Of a DNA stretch of 64,000 nucleotides, positions 9,341 to 16,919 are shown one piece after another. The DNA lies in the NCBI RefSeq assembly GCF_947493765.1, contig NZ_CANLSZ010000001.1, positions 62,001-126,000 on the forward strand, read 5' to 3'. The stretch's first letter is position 1. Every line of letters begins with the position of its first letter. Position numbers and translations under genes: made by a program. The DNA comes from an uncultured Arthrobacter sp. (GTDB lineage: Bacteria > Actinomycetota > Actinomycetes > Actinomycetales > Micrococcaceae). The notes below the pieces were generated by a model. That model was given only the letters and a program-made list of their open reading frames with translations. It was not told where the DNA came from and did not search any database.

Positions 9341-10699
9341 ATGCGCAGCACAGCCCTTCCCACCGCCACAGCGCTGGAGACCACGCGGGTGGTCCTGGGC
9401 GTCCTCCTGCCCACCATCGCCAAGGGTCCGATCATCCGCCGTCCGCGGATGGTGGGTCTCGCGGCACGCTGGGACCTCGACACGAAGGCCGTCGGGATCG
9501 TCCGGCAGCTGCACGCGAAGTACCCGGACGGACCCCTGCTGCTGAAGCTGCCGCTGCGGAAGCAGGCCCTGGCCCTCGCACCCGGTGACGTGGACACGGT
9601 CCTGGCCCGGTCACCCGAGCCGTTCTCGCCCGCGAGCAGCGAGAAGCGGGCGGCGCTGTCCCACTTCGAGCCCCACAACGTCCTCATCTCGCAGGGCCCC
9701 GTGCGTACGGTCCGCCGTGCGCTGCAGTAGCAGGTCCTCGACACCGAGCACCCGGTCCACCATCTGGCCGACCGGTTCGTCCCGGTGGTGGAGGAGGAGA
9801 TGCAGCACCTGCTGGCCGGCGCCGTGCGCACCGGCTCGCTCCCGTGGGAGGAGTTCCTCGACGCCTGGTACCGCGTGGTCCGTCGGGTGGTGTTCGGTGA
9901 TCATGCGCGGGACGACACGGAGCTCACGGACCTGATCATCAGGCTGCGCCAGGACGGGAACTGGGCCTTCCTCAAACCGGTACGCCGGCGGACCAGGGCC
10001 CGGTTCCTGCGGCGGATCGGCGACGAGCTGGCGAACGCCGAGCCCGGGAGCCTGGCGGCCGTCATGGCCTCCGCCCCGAAGGGCGACGGCGCGGAACCGT
10101 CCGACCAGGTACCGCAGTGGCTGTTCGCCTTCGACCCGGCCGGCATGGCCACCTTCAGGGCGCTGACGGTCCTCGCGACCCACCCGGCGGCGCTGGCCGA
10201 GGCGCGGCGCGAGATCGACGGCGACACCTCGGGCCGCCGGGTGCTCCCCTACCTCCGTGCCACCGTCCTGGAGGCACTGCGCCTCTGGCCGACGACACCC
10301 ATGATCCTGCGGCAGACCACGCAGCCGGTGCAGTGGGAGCACGGGCTCATGCCGAAGGGGTGCGGCGTCCTGGTCTTCGCGCCGTACTTCCACCGTGACG
10401 ATCGCGCGTTGCGCCGCGCCCACGACTTCTTCCCGGAGCGGTGGCTGACGGACGAGGACGACGCCTGGCCGCTCGTACCCTTCAGCGACGGGCCGGTGGT
10501 CTGTCCCGGCCGCCACCTGGTGCTGCTCCTGACGAGTGCGGCGCTGGCATCGGTGGTGGGCGGCCACGACCTCGCCCCGGGCACGGGCCCACACCTCGAC
10601 CCGGACACTCCTCTCCCGGGCACCCTCGACCACTACTCCACGATTCTGGAGGTCGCCGTGCGGCAGGCCTCCGACCAGGAGCTCTCCGAGCGGTACTGA
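9341..10699 (+). pseudogene. Cytochrome P450, interrupted by one in-frame TAG
   Basis: The reading frame from ATG 9341 runs to a TAG at 9728-9730 and then continues in the same frame to the stop at 10699. The total is about 452 codons, normal for a bacterial P450. The downstream part has every hallmark: the I-helix AGMAT, the K-helix ExxR as EALR, and the heme-binding loop FSDGPVVCPGRHL with the axial cysteine. The upstream part supplies the N-terminal helices. Only one nonsense codon separates the two, with no frameshift, so the event looks recent or is a sequencing error. Substrate unknown. Confidence 0.85.
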
Positions 10700-10750
10700 G
10701 CTGCTCGAGCACCGCGTGGGCCACGGCTCTCGGCACGGCTCGCGGCAGGG

Positions 10751-10776
10751 CTGAGGCCCGCCCGGGCGGGGCTCAG
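10751..10776. terminator. Imperfect terminator hairpin
   Basis: CTGAGGCCCGCC (10751-10762) faces GGCGGGGCTCAG (10765-10776) with one mismatch. It lies between the converging P450 remnant and the SDR gene and includes the SDR stop codon. Confidence 0.5.
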
Positions 10777-11576
10777 GCCCGGAGGACCTTGTGGTTGGCC
10801 GCCTGCGCGAGCGGACGGAGCACCAGCTGGTCGATGTTCATGTGGTGCGGTGCGTTGAGGGTGAACGCGACGGCCCGGGCGACGTCGTCGGCCGTGAGGG
10901 GGTACTCGACGCCCTCGTAGACGTTGTCCGCCGCTCCCCTGTCCCCGCCCAGGCGGTTGAGCGAGAACTCCTCGGTACGGACCATGCCCGGTGATACCTC
11001 GATGACGCGGATGTTGTTCTCGGCCTCCTCGAGCCGGAGCGACCGCGCCAGGGACACCTGGGCCGCCTTGACCCCGCAGTACCCGGCTCCGCCCTCGTAG
11101 GCGGCGAGTGCCGCGGTGGAGGTCAGGAACAGTACGCTCCCCTGGCCCGAGTCGCGCAGCGCCGGGAGCAGGGCGCGGGTCATGCGCATGGAGCCGAGCA
11201 CGTTGACCTCGTACATCCGTTCCCAGTCCGCGGTGACGGAGTCGGCCACCCGGTCCGCGCCGAAGGCGCCGCCGGCATTGTTGACGAGCGCATGCACCGC
11301 GCCGCCGGCCGCGACCTCGGCGGCGAAGGCGTCGACGGAGGCCTGGTCCGTGACATCCAGGGCCACGGGGACCGCACCCGTCTCCTCCGCGAGCGCGGTG
11401 AGCCGGTCCGTGCGCCGGGCAGCGGCGACCACGGCCCACCCGTCGCGGCGCAGGGCGCGGACGGTGGCCGCTCCGATCCCCGAACTCGCGCCGGTGACGA
11501 CTGCGCGCAGGGCCGGCGGTGCTGGTTCCGCCGGGGCGCCGAGCGGTCGGGGGTCCTGGGTGCTGAGGTTCTCCAT
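10773..11576 (-). CDS. SDR family NAD(P)-dependent oxidoreductase
   Basis: A 267-residue Rossmann-fold dehydrogenase of the classical short-chain type. The cofactor loop is TGASSGIG (residues 28-35), followed by NNAG, a catalytic Ser region (FLTSTAAL) and Tyr-x3-Lys as YCGVK near residue 165. It resembles the YdfG-like group of short-chain alcohol or hydroxy-acid dehydrogenases. The ATG lies 6 nt after a TAGCAT hexamer, which suggests a leaderless transcript. It diverges from the SulP gene. Substrate unknown. Confidence 0.92.
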   Translation of the reverse strand: MENLSTQDPRPLGAPAEPAPPALRAVVTGASSGIGAATVRALRRDGWAVVAAARRTDRLTALAEETGAVPVALDVTDQASVDAFAAEVAAGGAVHALVNNAGGAFGADRVADSVTADWERMYEVNVLGSMRMTRALLPALRDSGQGSVLFLTSTAALAAYEGGAGYCGVKAAQVSLARSLRLEEAENNIRVIEVSPGMVRTEEFSLNRLGGDRGAADNVYEGVEYPLTADDVARAVAFTLNAPHHMNIDQLVLRPLAQAANHKVLRA

Positions 11577-11588
11577 GGGCCCATGCTA
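11577..11588 (-). promoter_or_regulatory. Leaderless -10 element of the SDR gene
   Basis: TAGCAT at 11588-11583, then GGGCCC, then the ATG at 11576. The spacing of 6 nt puts transcription start at the start codon. Confidence 0.55.
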
Positions 11589-11718
11589 GCCAGCCCGCGT
11601 TAGGATTGTAGCGGGCGTGCCGCGCGCCCCGCCATCGAGGACCCCGCACACCGGCGTGACCGAGGTATCCGGCGCCTGCGAGCAGCCCCGCTCCGACCGC
11701 ACCGAAGGACCACTGCCC

Positions 11719-13236
11719 ATGCAGACCAGTACCGCCCCGGCGGGCCCCACCCCGACCGAGCGCCAGTCCGTCCTGCGCACGCTCAGGAGGCCGCGCCTGC
11801 TCAAGACCGAGGTGCTCGCCGGACTCGTCGTCGCTCTCGCCCTGATCCCCGAGGCCATCGCCTTCTCGATCATCGCCGGGGTCGATCCGCGGCTGGGCCT
11901 GTTCGCCTCGTTCACCATGGCCGTCTCCATCGCCTTCCTCGGTGGGCGACCGGCGATGATCTCCGCCGCCACGGGTGCGGTGGCCCTCGTGATCGCCCCG
12001 CTGGTGGCCAGTCACGGCGTGGACTACTTCATCGCCGCGGTGATCCTCGGCGGGCTGTTCCAGGTGGTGCTCGGCCTCACCGGCGTGGCACGCCTCATGC
12101 GTTTCATCCCACGGTCCGTGATGGTCGGCTTCGTCAATGCGCTCGCCATCCTCATCTTCCTGTCGCAGGTCCCGGAACTGATCGGCGTGCCGTTCCTCGT
12201 CTACCCAATGGCCGCCATCGGGCTGCTCATCGTCTTCGGACTGCCCCGGCTGACGCGGGCGGTCCCGGCTCCCCTGGTCGCCATCGTGGTCCTGACGGTC
12301 TTCGCGGTGCTCGCCAACGCCGTGGTCCCCACCGTCGGCGACAAGGGCGAGCTTCCCGAGAGCCTGCCGTCGCTGATGTTCCCCGACGTCCCGCTGACGC
12401 TCGAGACCCTGCAGATCATCGCCCCGTTCGCCCTGGCGCTGGCTGCCGTGGGCCTGCTCGAATCCCTGATGACCGCCAAGCTCGTCGACGACATCACCGA
12501 CACGCGCTCCGACAAGACGAGGGAGTCCTGGGGCCAGGGCGCGGCGAACATGATCACGGGCTTCTTCGGCGGTATGGGTGGGTGCGCGCTGATCGGCCAG
12601 ACCATGATCAACGTCAAGGTCTCGGGAGCCCGGACCCGCATCTCGACCTTCCTCGCCGGGATCTTCGTGCTCCTGCTCGTCGTCGTCCTCGGCGGGATCG
12701 TCGCGCTCATCCCCATGGCGGCACTCGTCGCGGTCATGATCTTCGTGGCCATCACCACGTTCGACTGGCACAGTGTCAGGCCCTCCACCCTCCAACGCAT
12801 GCCCAGGAGCGAGACCACGGTCATGCTCGCCACGGTGGTCGTCACGGTCTGGACCGAGAATCTGGCGATCGGCGTCGGGGCAGGGGTCCTGGTGGCCATG
12901 GTCGCCTTCGCCCGGCGGGTGGCCCACTTCGTCACGGTGGAGCGGACCGAGGCGGTACACGACGGCGAACGCGTCGCCACCTACACGGTGAACGGGGAAC
13001 TGTTCTTCGCGTCCTCGAACGACCTCTACACCCAGTTCGAGTACGCGACCGATCCACAGCGGGTGGTCATCGACCTCCACGACTCGCATCTGTGGGACGC
13101 CTCGACCATCGCGGCCCTGGACGCCATCCAGGAGAAGTACCGCTCCTCCAGCACCGAGGTGCAGGTGGTGGGGCTCAATGACGCCTCGACCACGATGCGC
13201 GAGCGCCTGGGCGGCACGCTCGGCGCCGGCCACTGA
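11719..13236 (+). CDS. SulP family inorganic anion transporter
   Basis: A 505-residue membrane protein of the SulP/SLC26 family. After a short cytoplasmic N-terminus comes LAGLVVALALIPEAIAFSII, the family's first-helix signature, then about 10-12 more helices. A C-terminal STAS domain (about residues 410-500) contains DLHDSHLWDASTIAALDAI. Family members carry sulfate, bicarbonate or other anions; the substrate cannot be read here. ATG 11719 follows a GAAGGAC ribosome site; an upstream GTG at 11617 would add a hydrophilic extension unlike the family. Confidence 0.93.
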   Translation: MQTSTAPAGPTPTERQSVLRTLRRPRLLKTEVLAGLVVALALIPEAIAFSIIAGVDPRLGLFASFTMAVSIAFLGGRPAMISAATGAVALVIAPLVASHGVDYFIAAVILGGLFQVVLGLTGVARLMRFIPRSVMVGFVNALAILIFLSQVPELIGVPFLVYPMAAIGLLIVFGLPRLTRAVPAPLVAIVVLTVFAVLANAVVPTVGDKGELPESLPSLMFPDVPLTLETLQIIAPFALALAAVGLLESLMTAKLVDDITDTRSDKTRESWGQGAANMITGFFGGMGGCALIGQTMINVKVSGARTRISTFLAGIFVLLLVVVLGGIVALIPMAALVAVMIFVAITTFDWHSVRPSTLQRMPRSETTVMLATVVVTVWTENLAIGVGAGVLVAMVAFARRVAHFVTVERTEAVHDGERVATYTVNGELFFASSNDLYTQFEYATDPQRVVIDLHDSHLWDASTIAALDAIQEKYRSSSTEVQVVGLNDASTTMRERLGGTLGAGH

Positions 13237-13246
13237 CCGGAGGACC

Positions 13247-13948
13247 ATGCAACCCCGTGGGACGGTACCGGAGGGAGGCGACGCCGCCGGGCCGTCCCCT
13301 GGGCCGGGCTCTCCCGTCCGCCGTCTGGTCCTCCTGGGCGCGGTCGTCGTCGCCGCGACCGTCGTGGTCCTGCTCGTCCCCCTGCCCGACGTGGACCGGC
13401 TCCGGGACTTCGTGGAGCAGGCCGGGTACTGGGGTCCGGCCGTGTTCGTCCTCGGCTACGCGGCGCTGACCCTCGCGCCCGTCCCCAAGAGCGTGCTGTC
13501 CATCGCCGCCGGCGTGCTGTTCGGTTTCTGGACGGGACTGGTGCTCGTCTACGCGGCCGCCCTGCTCGGGGCCGCGGCGGGCTTCTGGCTGGGACGGGCA
13601 CTGGGCCGGGACGCCGTCGAGAGGCTGACGCAGGCGCGTGTGGAGCGCGTCGACGCCGTCCTGAGCTCTCGCGGCTTCATCGCGGTGGTGGGTGTCCGGC
13701 TCGTGCCGGTGCTGCCCTTCACCGTCATCAACTACTCCGCCGGCCTGACCTCGGTGCGCTGGTGGCCCTACTTCCTCGGCACCATGGTGGGCATCCTGCC
13801 CGGGACCGCGAGCTATCTCGCTCTCGGGGCCTTCGGGCTCGACCTCGGGTGGCCGGCCCAGCTGGGCATCGCGGTCCTGGGCCTCCTGACCCTCGCCGGG
13901 GTGATCGTCGCCGTCCGTGCGCGCCACACCCCGGGGCACCATGTTTGA
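13247..13948 (+). CDS. TVP38/TMEM64 (VTT domain) family membrane protein
   Basis: A 233-residue protein with an N-terminal helix and a VTT/SNARE-associated domain. The domain contains LAPVPKSVLSIAAGVLFGFW and a conserved G-x-R-L-V-P-V-L-P-F segment (VVGVRLVPVLPFTVINY), which forms the re-entrant loop in the DedA/TMEM64 superfamily. Such proteins are linked to lipid or ion movement across membranes. ATG 13247 has GGAGGA upstream. The stop overlaps the next gene by 8 nt, so it is probably co-expressed with the phosphatidyltransferase. Confidence 0.88.
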   Translation: MQPRGTVPEGGDAAGPSPGPGSPVRRLVLLGAVVVAATVVVLLVPLPDVDRLRDFVEQAGYWGPAVFVLGYAALTLAPVPKSVLSIAAGVLFGFWTGLVLVYAAALLGAAAGFWLGRALGRDAVERLTQARVERVDAVLSSRGFIAVVGVRLVPVLPFTVINYSAGLTSVRWWPYFLGTMVGILPGTASYLALGAFGLDLGWPAQLGIAVLGLLTLAGVIVAVRARHTPGHHV

Positions 13949-14594
13949 CGCCCGGCTCAGGCCGCTGCTGGCGCCCCTGCTCGATCGGGCCGCCGCGACC
14001 GTGGATGTCCCCTGGATCACCCCGAACCGGCTCACCGGTGTCAATCTGGTGCTCGGCCTCGCGAGCGCCGTCCTCGCCGCCACCGGATCCTGGCTCCCCG
14101 CCCTGGGGGCATGGCTGCTCTGCCGCCTCGCGGACGGCGTGGACGGTCCCCTCGCATGGCGACGCGCCGCACGGGGGCCCTCGCCGGGGTCGGGCGCCGA
14201 CACCGGTCAGGGCGGCTTCTGGGACATCTCGGCGGATTTCGCGGTGTACGGGGCCACGGTGATCGGCGTGGCGATCGGCGCGGCAGCCGGGTACGGAGCA
14301 CCGTGGCTGCCCTTCCTGGTGGTCCTCTTCGCGTACTACCTCAACGGCAGCGTGTTCCTCGCGTTCTCCTCCGTCGCCGAGCGGACCGGGCGACGGATCG
14401 ACGACGGCCGGTCCCTGTCCTTCCTCGGTGGACTCGCGGAGGGTGCCGAGACCGTGCTCGTCCACTCCCTCTGGCTGCTGTTCCCGTTCCTCGCCTGGCA
14501 GATCGCTGCCGTCTGGGGCACCGTGGTCCTGCTCAGCGCCGTGCACCGCATGATCGCCGGGTACCGCGCCCTCGGGCGACCGAGCGGCACCTGA
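13941..14594 (+). CDS. CDP-alcohol phosphatidyltransferase family protein
   Basis: A 217-residue membrane protein. Its catalytic signature reads DGVDGPLAWRRA, then a Gly/Ser insertion, then GGFWDISAD, matching the family's DGxxAR-x(n)-GxxxDxxxD with a longer spacer and a Trp within the AR element. Further transmembrane helices follow. The family exchanges CMP on CDP-diacylglycerol for an alcohol to make phospholipids. The alcohol here is unknown, and the altered AR element makes activity less certain. Translation is coupled to the VTT protein (8-nt overlap). Confidence 0.82.
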   Translation: MFDARLRPLLAPLLDRAAATVDVPWITPNRLTGVNLVLGLASAVLAATGSWLPALGAWLLCRLADGVDGPLAWRRAARGPSPGSGADTGQGGFWDISADFAVYGATVIGVAIGAAAGYGAPWLPFLVVLFAYYLNGSVFLAFSSVAERTGRRIDDGRSLSFLGGLAEGAETVLVHSLWLLFPFLAWQIAAVWGTVVLLSAVHRMIAGYRALGRPSGT

Positions 14595-14673
14595 ACTCGG
14601 TCCATCCCTGAATTCGGTCGTACCTCAATTCGGCCCATACCTGAAGAGGGCCGATACCTGGACCGGACCGAGG
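14590..14673 (+). repeat. Five degenerate ~17-bp tandem repeats
   Basis: Units starting at 14590, 14607, 14623, 14640 and 14657 share the core CCTGAAYTCGGYCSATA, diverging in the last copy. The array starts at the stop codon of the phosphatidyltransferase gene and fills half of the gap before the methyltransferase gene. Confidence 0.75.
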
Positions 14674-14768
14674 CCGTCCGGCGCGTGGCGCAGCGGCCGT
14701 GACGCAGCGGCCGGTGATACCTTGTCAGAGCCCCGGCGGACCCCTCCCGCCATCCTCGAGGACCGGAC

Positions 14769-15479
14769 GTGCCGACCATCGCCGAGAAGTACAGCCTCTT
14801 CGCCCCGCTCTACGATCTGCTGTCGGCCGAATACCCCGTCTATCACGCCGGACGGAGACTCGGCGTGGACTCGCTCGGCCTGCGCGAGGGCGGGCAGGTG
14901 CTGGACCTGGGCTGCGGGACGGGCCTGAACTTCCCCCTCCTGCAGCGCGCCGTCGGCCCGGGAGGCTCGATCATCGGGATCGACCGCAGCGCGCAGATGC
15001 TGGCGCAGGCACGGCGGCGGGCTGACCGGCAGGGGTGGGCGAACGTGACCCTCCTGCAGGCGGACGCGACCACCCTCGACCCCCTGGCGATCGCCCGGAG
15101 GATCGAAGCGGCCGGCGGCCATGCGCTCTCGGACGCCGCGCTCGCCACCTACGCGCTGTCCCTCATGACGCCGTGGCGCCGGGCCTGGTCGGGGATGCTC
15201 GGACTCACCCGCCCCGGCGGGAGGCTCTCGGTCGTGGACATGCAGGACCCCACCGGACGGTCCGCCGTCCTGACGCCGCTGGCCCGCCTCGCGTGCAGGC
15301 TCGGTGGCGCCGACATCACGGCCCACCCGTGGCAGGGCGTGGAGCAGGACTGCGACGACGTGGCGCACTTCTCGGCCCGCGGCGGACACCTGCAGGTACG
15401 CACCGGCAGCAGGCCGGGTCCCGGCCGGCCCGGCGGGTCGTGGGCCGCAGCACCCGACGGGACGAGCGGCCGACAGTAG
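14769..15479 (+). CDS. Class I SAM-dependent methyltransferase
   Basis: A 236-residue protein with a GTG start. The SAM-binding motif I is VLDLGCGTGLN (about residues 43-53), and motif II contains IIGIDRSAQML. The N-terminus MPTIAEKYSLFAPLYDLLSA is typical of UbiE/phospholipid methyltransferase-like enzymes. The C-terminal ~25 residues are Gly/Pro rich and look disordered. Its position after a phosphatidyltransferase hints at a lipid substrate, but that is inference. Confidence 0.87.
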   Translation: MPTIAEKYSLFAPLYDLLSAEYPVYHAGRRLGVDSLGLREGGQVLDLGCGTGLNFPLLQRAVGPGGSIIGIDRSAQMLAQARRRADRQGWANVTLLQADATTLDPLAIARRIEAAGGHALSDAALATYALSLMTPWRRAWSGMLGLTRPGGRLSVVDMQDPTGRSAVLTPLARLACRLGGADITAHPWQGVEQDCDDVAHFSARGGHLQVRTGSRPGPGRPGGSWAAAPDGTSGRQ

Positions 15480-15521
15480 GCTGGCGAACGGAGTACACGG
15501 CACAGTGGAACGGATGACGGG

Positions 15522-16853
15522 ATGCGGATGAAGAACCTCGAGGGTGAGTCGCTGCGCGATTCGCTGCGGACCCAGCTCTGGCCGGTCCCCCTGATCGCCG
15601 TCGTGCTGGCCGTGACCCTGGGCCAGTTCCTGCCGTTCCTCGACCGGATCCTCGAGGACGCCCTGCCCGCGACGGTCAGCGGTCTGCTGTTCGGCGGAGG
15701 CCCGGGAGCCGCCCGATCCCTCCTGGAGACCATCGCGGGCTCCATGGTCACCGTGACCTCGCTGACCTTCTCCCTCACCGTGGTCACCCTGCAGCTGGCG
15801 AGCAGCCAGTTCTCGCCCCGACTGCTCCGCACGTTCACGAGCGACCGCTTCGTGCACAACACGCTCGCACTGTTCCTGGCCACCTTCGCCTACGCCCTGA
15901 CGGTCCTGCGGAGCATCCGGATCGAATCCAGCGACGGCAGCGGCTTCGTGCCGGAACTCGCGGTGACGGTGGCCTTCGTGCTCACGCTCGCCAGTGTGAT
16001 CGGCCTCGTCCTGTTCCTCGCCCATCTCGCCCGGCAGATCCGGGTGGAGACGATGCTGCGGGACGTGCACCGCGAGAACGACCGCACCCTGGACCGGATC
16101 TTCCCCACCGAGCGACGCCAGGAGCCCACGGAGCTCCCCTCCTCGCCGGGCCAGCCCCTGCACATCACCTCGTCCGGCTTCCTGCTCAGCGTGAACCGCG
16201 GCAGGGCGAGGAGTGCCGCGGCGGACGCCCGGGCCTTCGTGGTGGTCGACGCCCATCCCGGCGCCTCGCTGGTCCACGGCATGCCGTTCGCGCGGGTCTG
16301 GGGCGCCGGCGGTCCGCTCACGGCGGACGACCTCTCGGACCTCCAGGAGAAGCTGAACGAGGCCGCGCGGATCGGGTTCGAGCGGACCTCGACGCAGGAT
16401 GCGGCCTTCGGACTCCAGCAGCTGCTCGACGTCACCAACAAGGCGCTCTCTCCCGGCGTCAACGATCCGACCACGGCCGTGCACGCCATCGGCCACCTGG
16501 CCGCCGTCCTGTCCTCGATCGCCCGCCGGGCCACGGGACCGGAGACGGTGTCCGACGACGACGGGACGCCCCGCGTGGTCCTGACGTACCCGACCTCCGT
16601 GCAGCTCCTCGATCTCGTGATGGACCAGGTGGTCACCTACGCGTTCACCGACCCGCGCACCGCGGATCGCGCCGTGGCGATGCTCCGCGAGATCACGGTC
16701 ACCTCGGGCCCGGATCGCTCCCCGCAGTTGCGCACGGCGCTCCTGCGCCACCTCGGACGGTCGGCGACGGCCATCGGTGAGTCCTCGCTGGACAGCAGCA
16801 TCCGCGGCCACCTGGCCTCCGTCGTGACCGAGGTCGAGGGGCTCCTCGCCTGA
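15522..16853 (+). CDS. DUF2254 domain-containing membrane protein
   Basis: A 443-residue predicted membrane protein of the DUF2254 family. Four hydrophobic segments occupy roughly residues 20-170, including the family-typical MVTVTSLTFSLTVVTLQLAS and SQFSPRLLRTF. The second half is cytoplasmic and contains the conserved ALSPGVNDPTTAVHAIGHL. Function unknown. It follows the methyltransferase gene by 42 nt on the same strand and may be co-transcribed. Confidence 0.9.
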   Translation: MRMKNLEGESLRDSLRTQLWPVPLIAVVLAVTLGQFLPFLDRILEDALPATVSGLLFGGGPGAARSLLETIAGSMVTVTSLTFSLTVVTLQLASSQFSPRLLRTFTSDRFVHNTLALFLATFAYALTVLRSIRIESSDGSGFVPELAVTVAFVLTLASVIGLVLFLAHLARQIRVETMLRDVHRENDRTLDRIFPTERRQEPTELPSSPGQPLHITSSGFLLSVNRGRARSAAADARAFVVVDAHPGASLVHGMPFARVWGAGGPLTADDLSDLQEKLNEAARIGFERTSTQDAAFGLQQLLDVTNKALSPGVNDPTTAVHAIGHLAAVLSSIARRATGPETVSDDDGTPRVVLTYPTSVQLLDLVMDQVVTYAFTDPRTADRAVAMLREITVTSGPDRSPQLRTALLRHLGRSATAIGESSLDSSIRGHLASVVTEVEGLLA

Positions 16854-16907
16854 CGCCGGGGTCGGTCCCCCGCGGACGGCCGGGCGCCCGGGGCGCGGAC
16901 GGTAGGA

Positions 16908-16919
16908 CACAATGGTGGG
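16908..16919 (+). promoter_or_regulatory. Leaderless -10-like element of valS
   Basis: CACAAT (16908-16913) is followed by GGTGGG and then the valS ATG. The spacing is the same 6 nt seen at other leaderless genes here, but the hexamer departs from TANNNT in its first base. Confidence 0.4.

Noticed and set aside
9197-9730. A longer P450 N-terminus starting at ATG 9197.
   Set aside because: It would run through the divergent ileS promoter and T-box leader; ATG 9341 gives a normal P450 N-terminus.
5608-9831. Long open frames opposite or in extension of ileS, folC, valS and aceE.
   Set aside because: They are Arg/Gly/Pro/His-rich shadows caused by high GC in the third codon position and lack domain signals.
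11617-11718. GTG 11617 as the SulP start (adds 34 residues).
   Set aside because: The extension is hydrophilic and unlike SulP N-termini, and ATG 11719 has a ribosome site.
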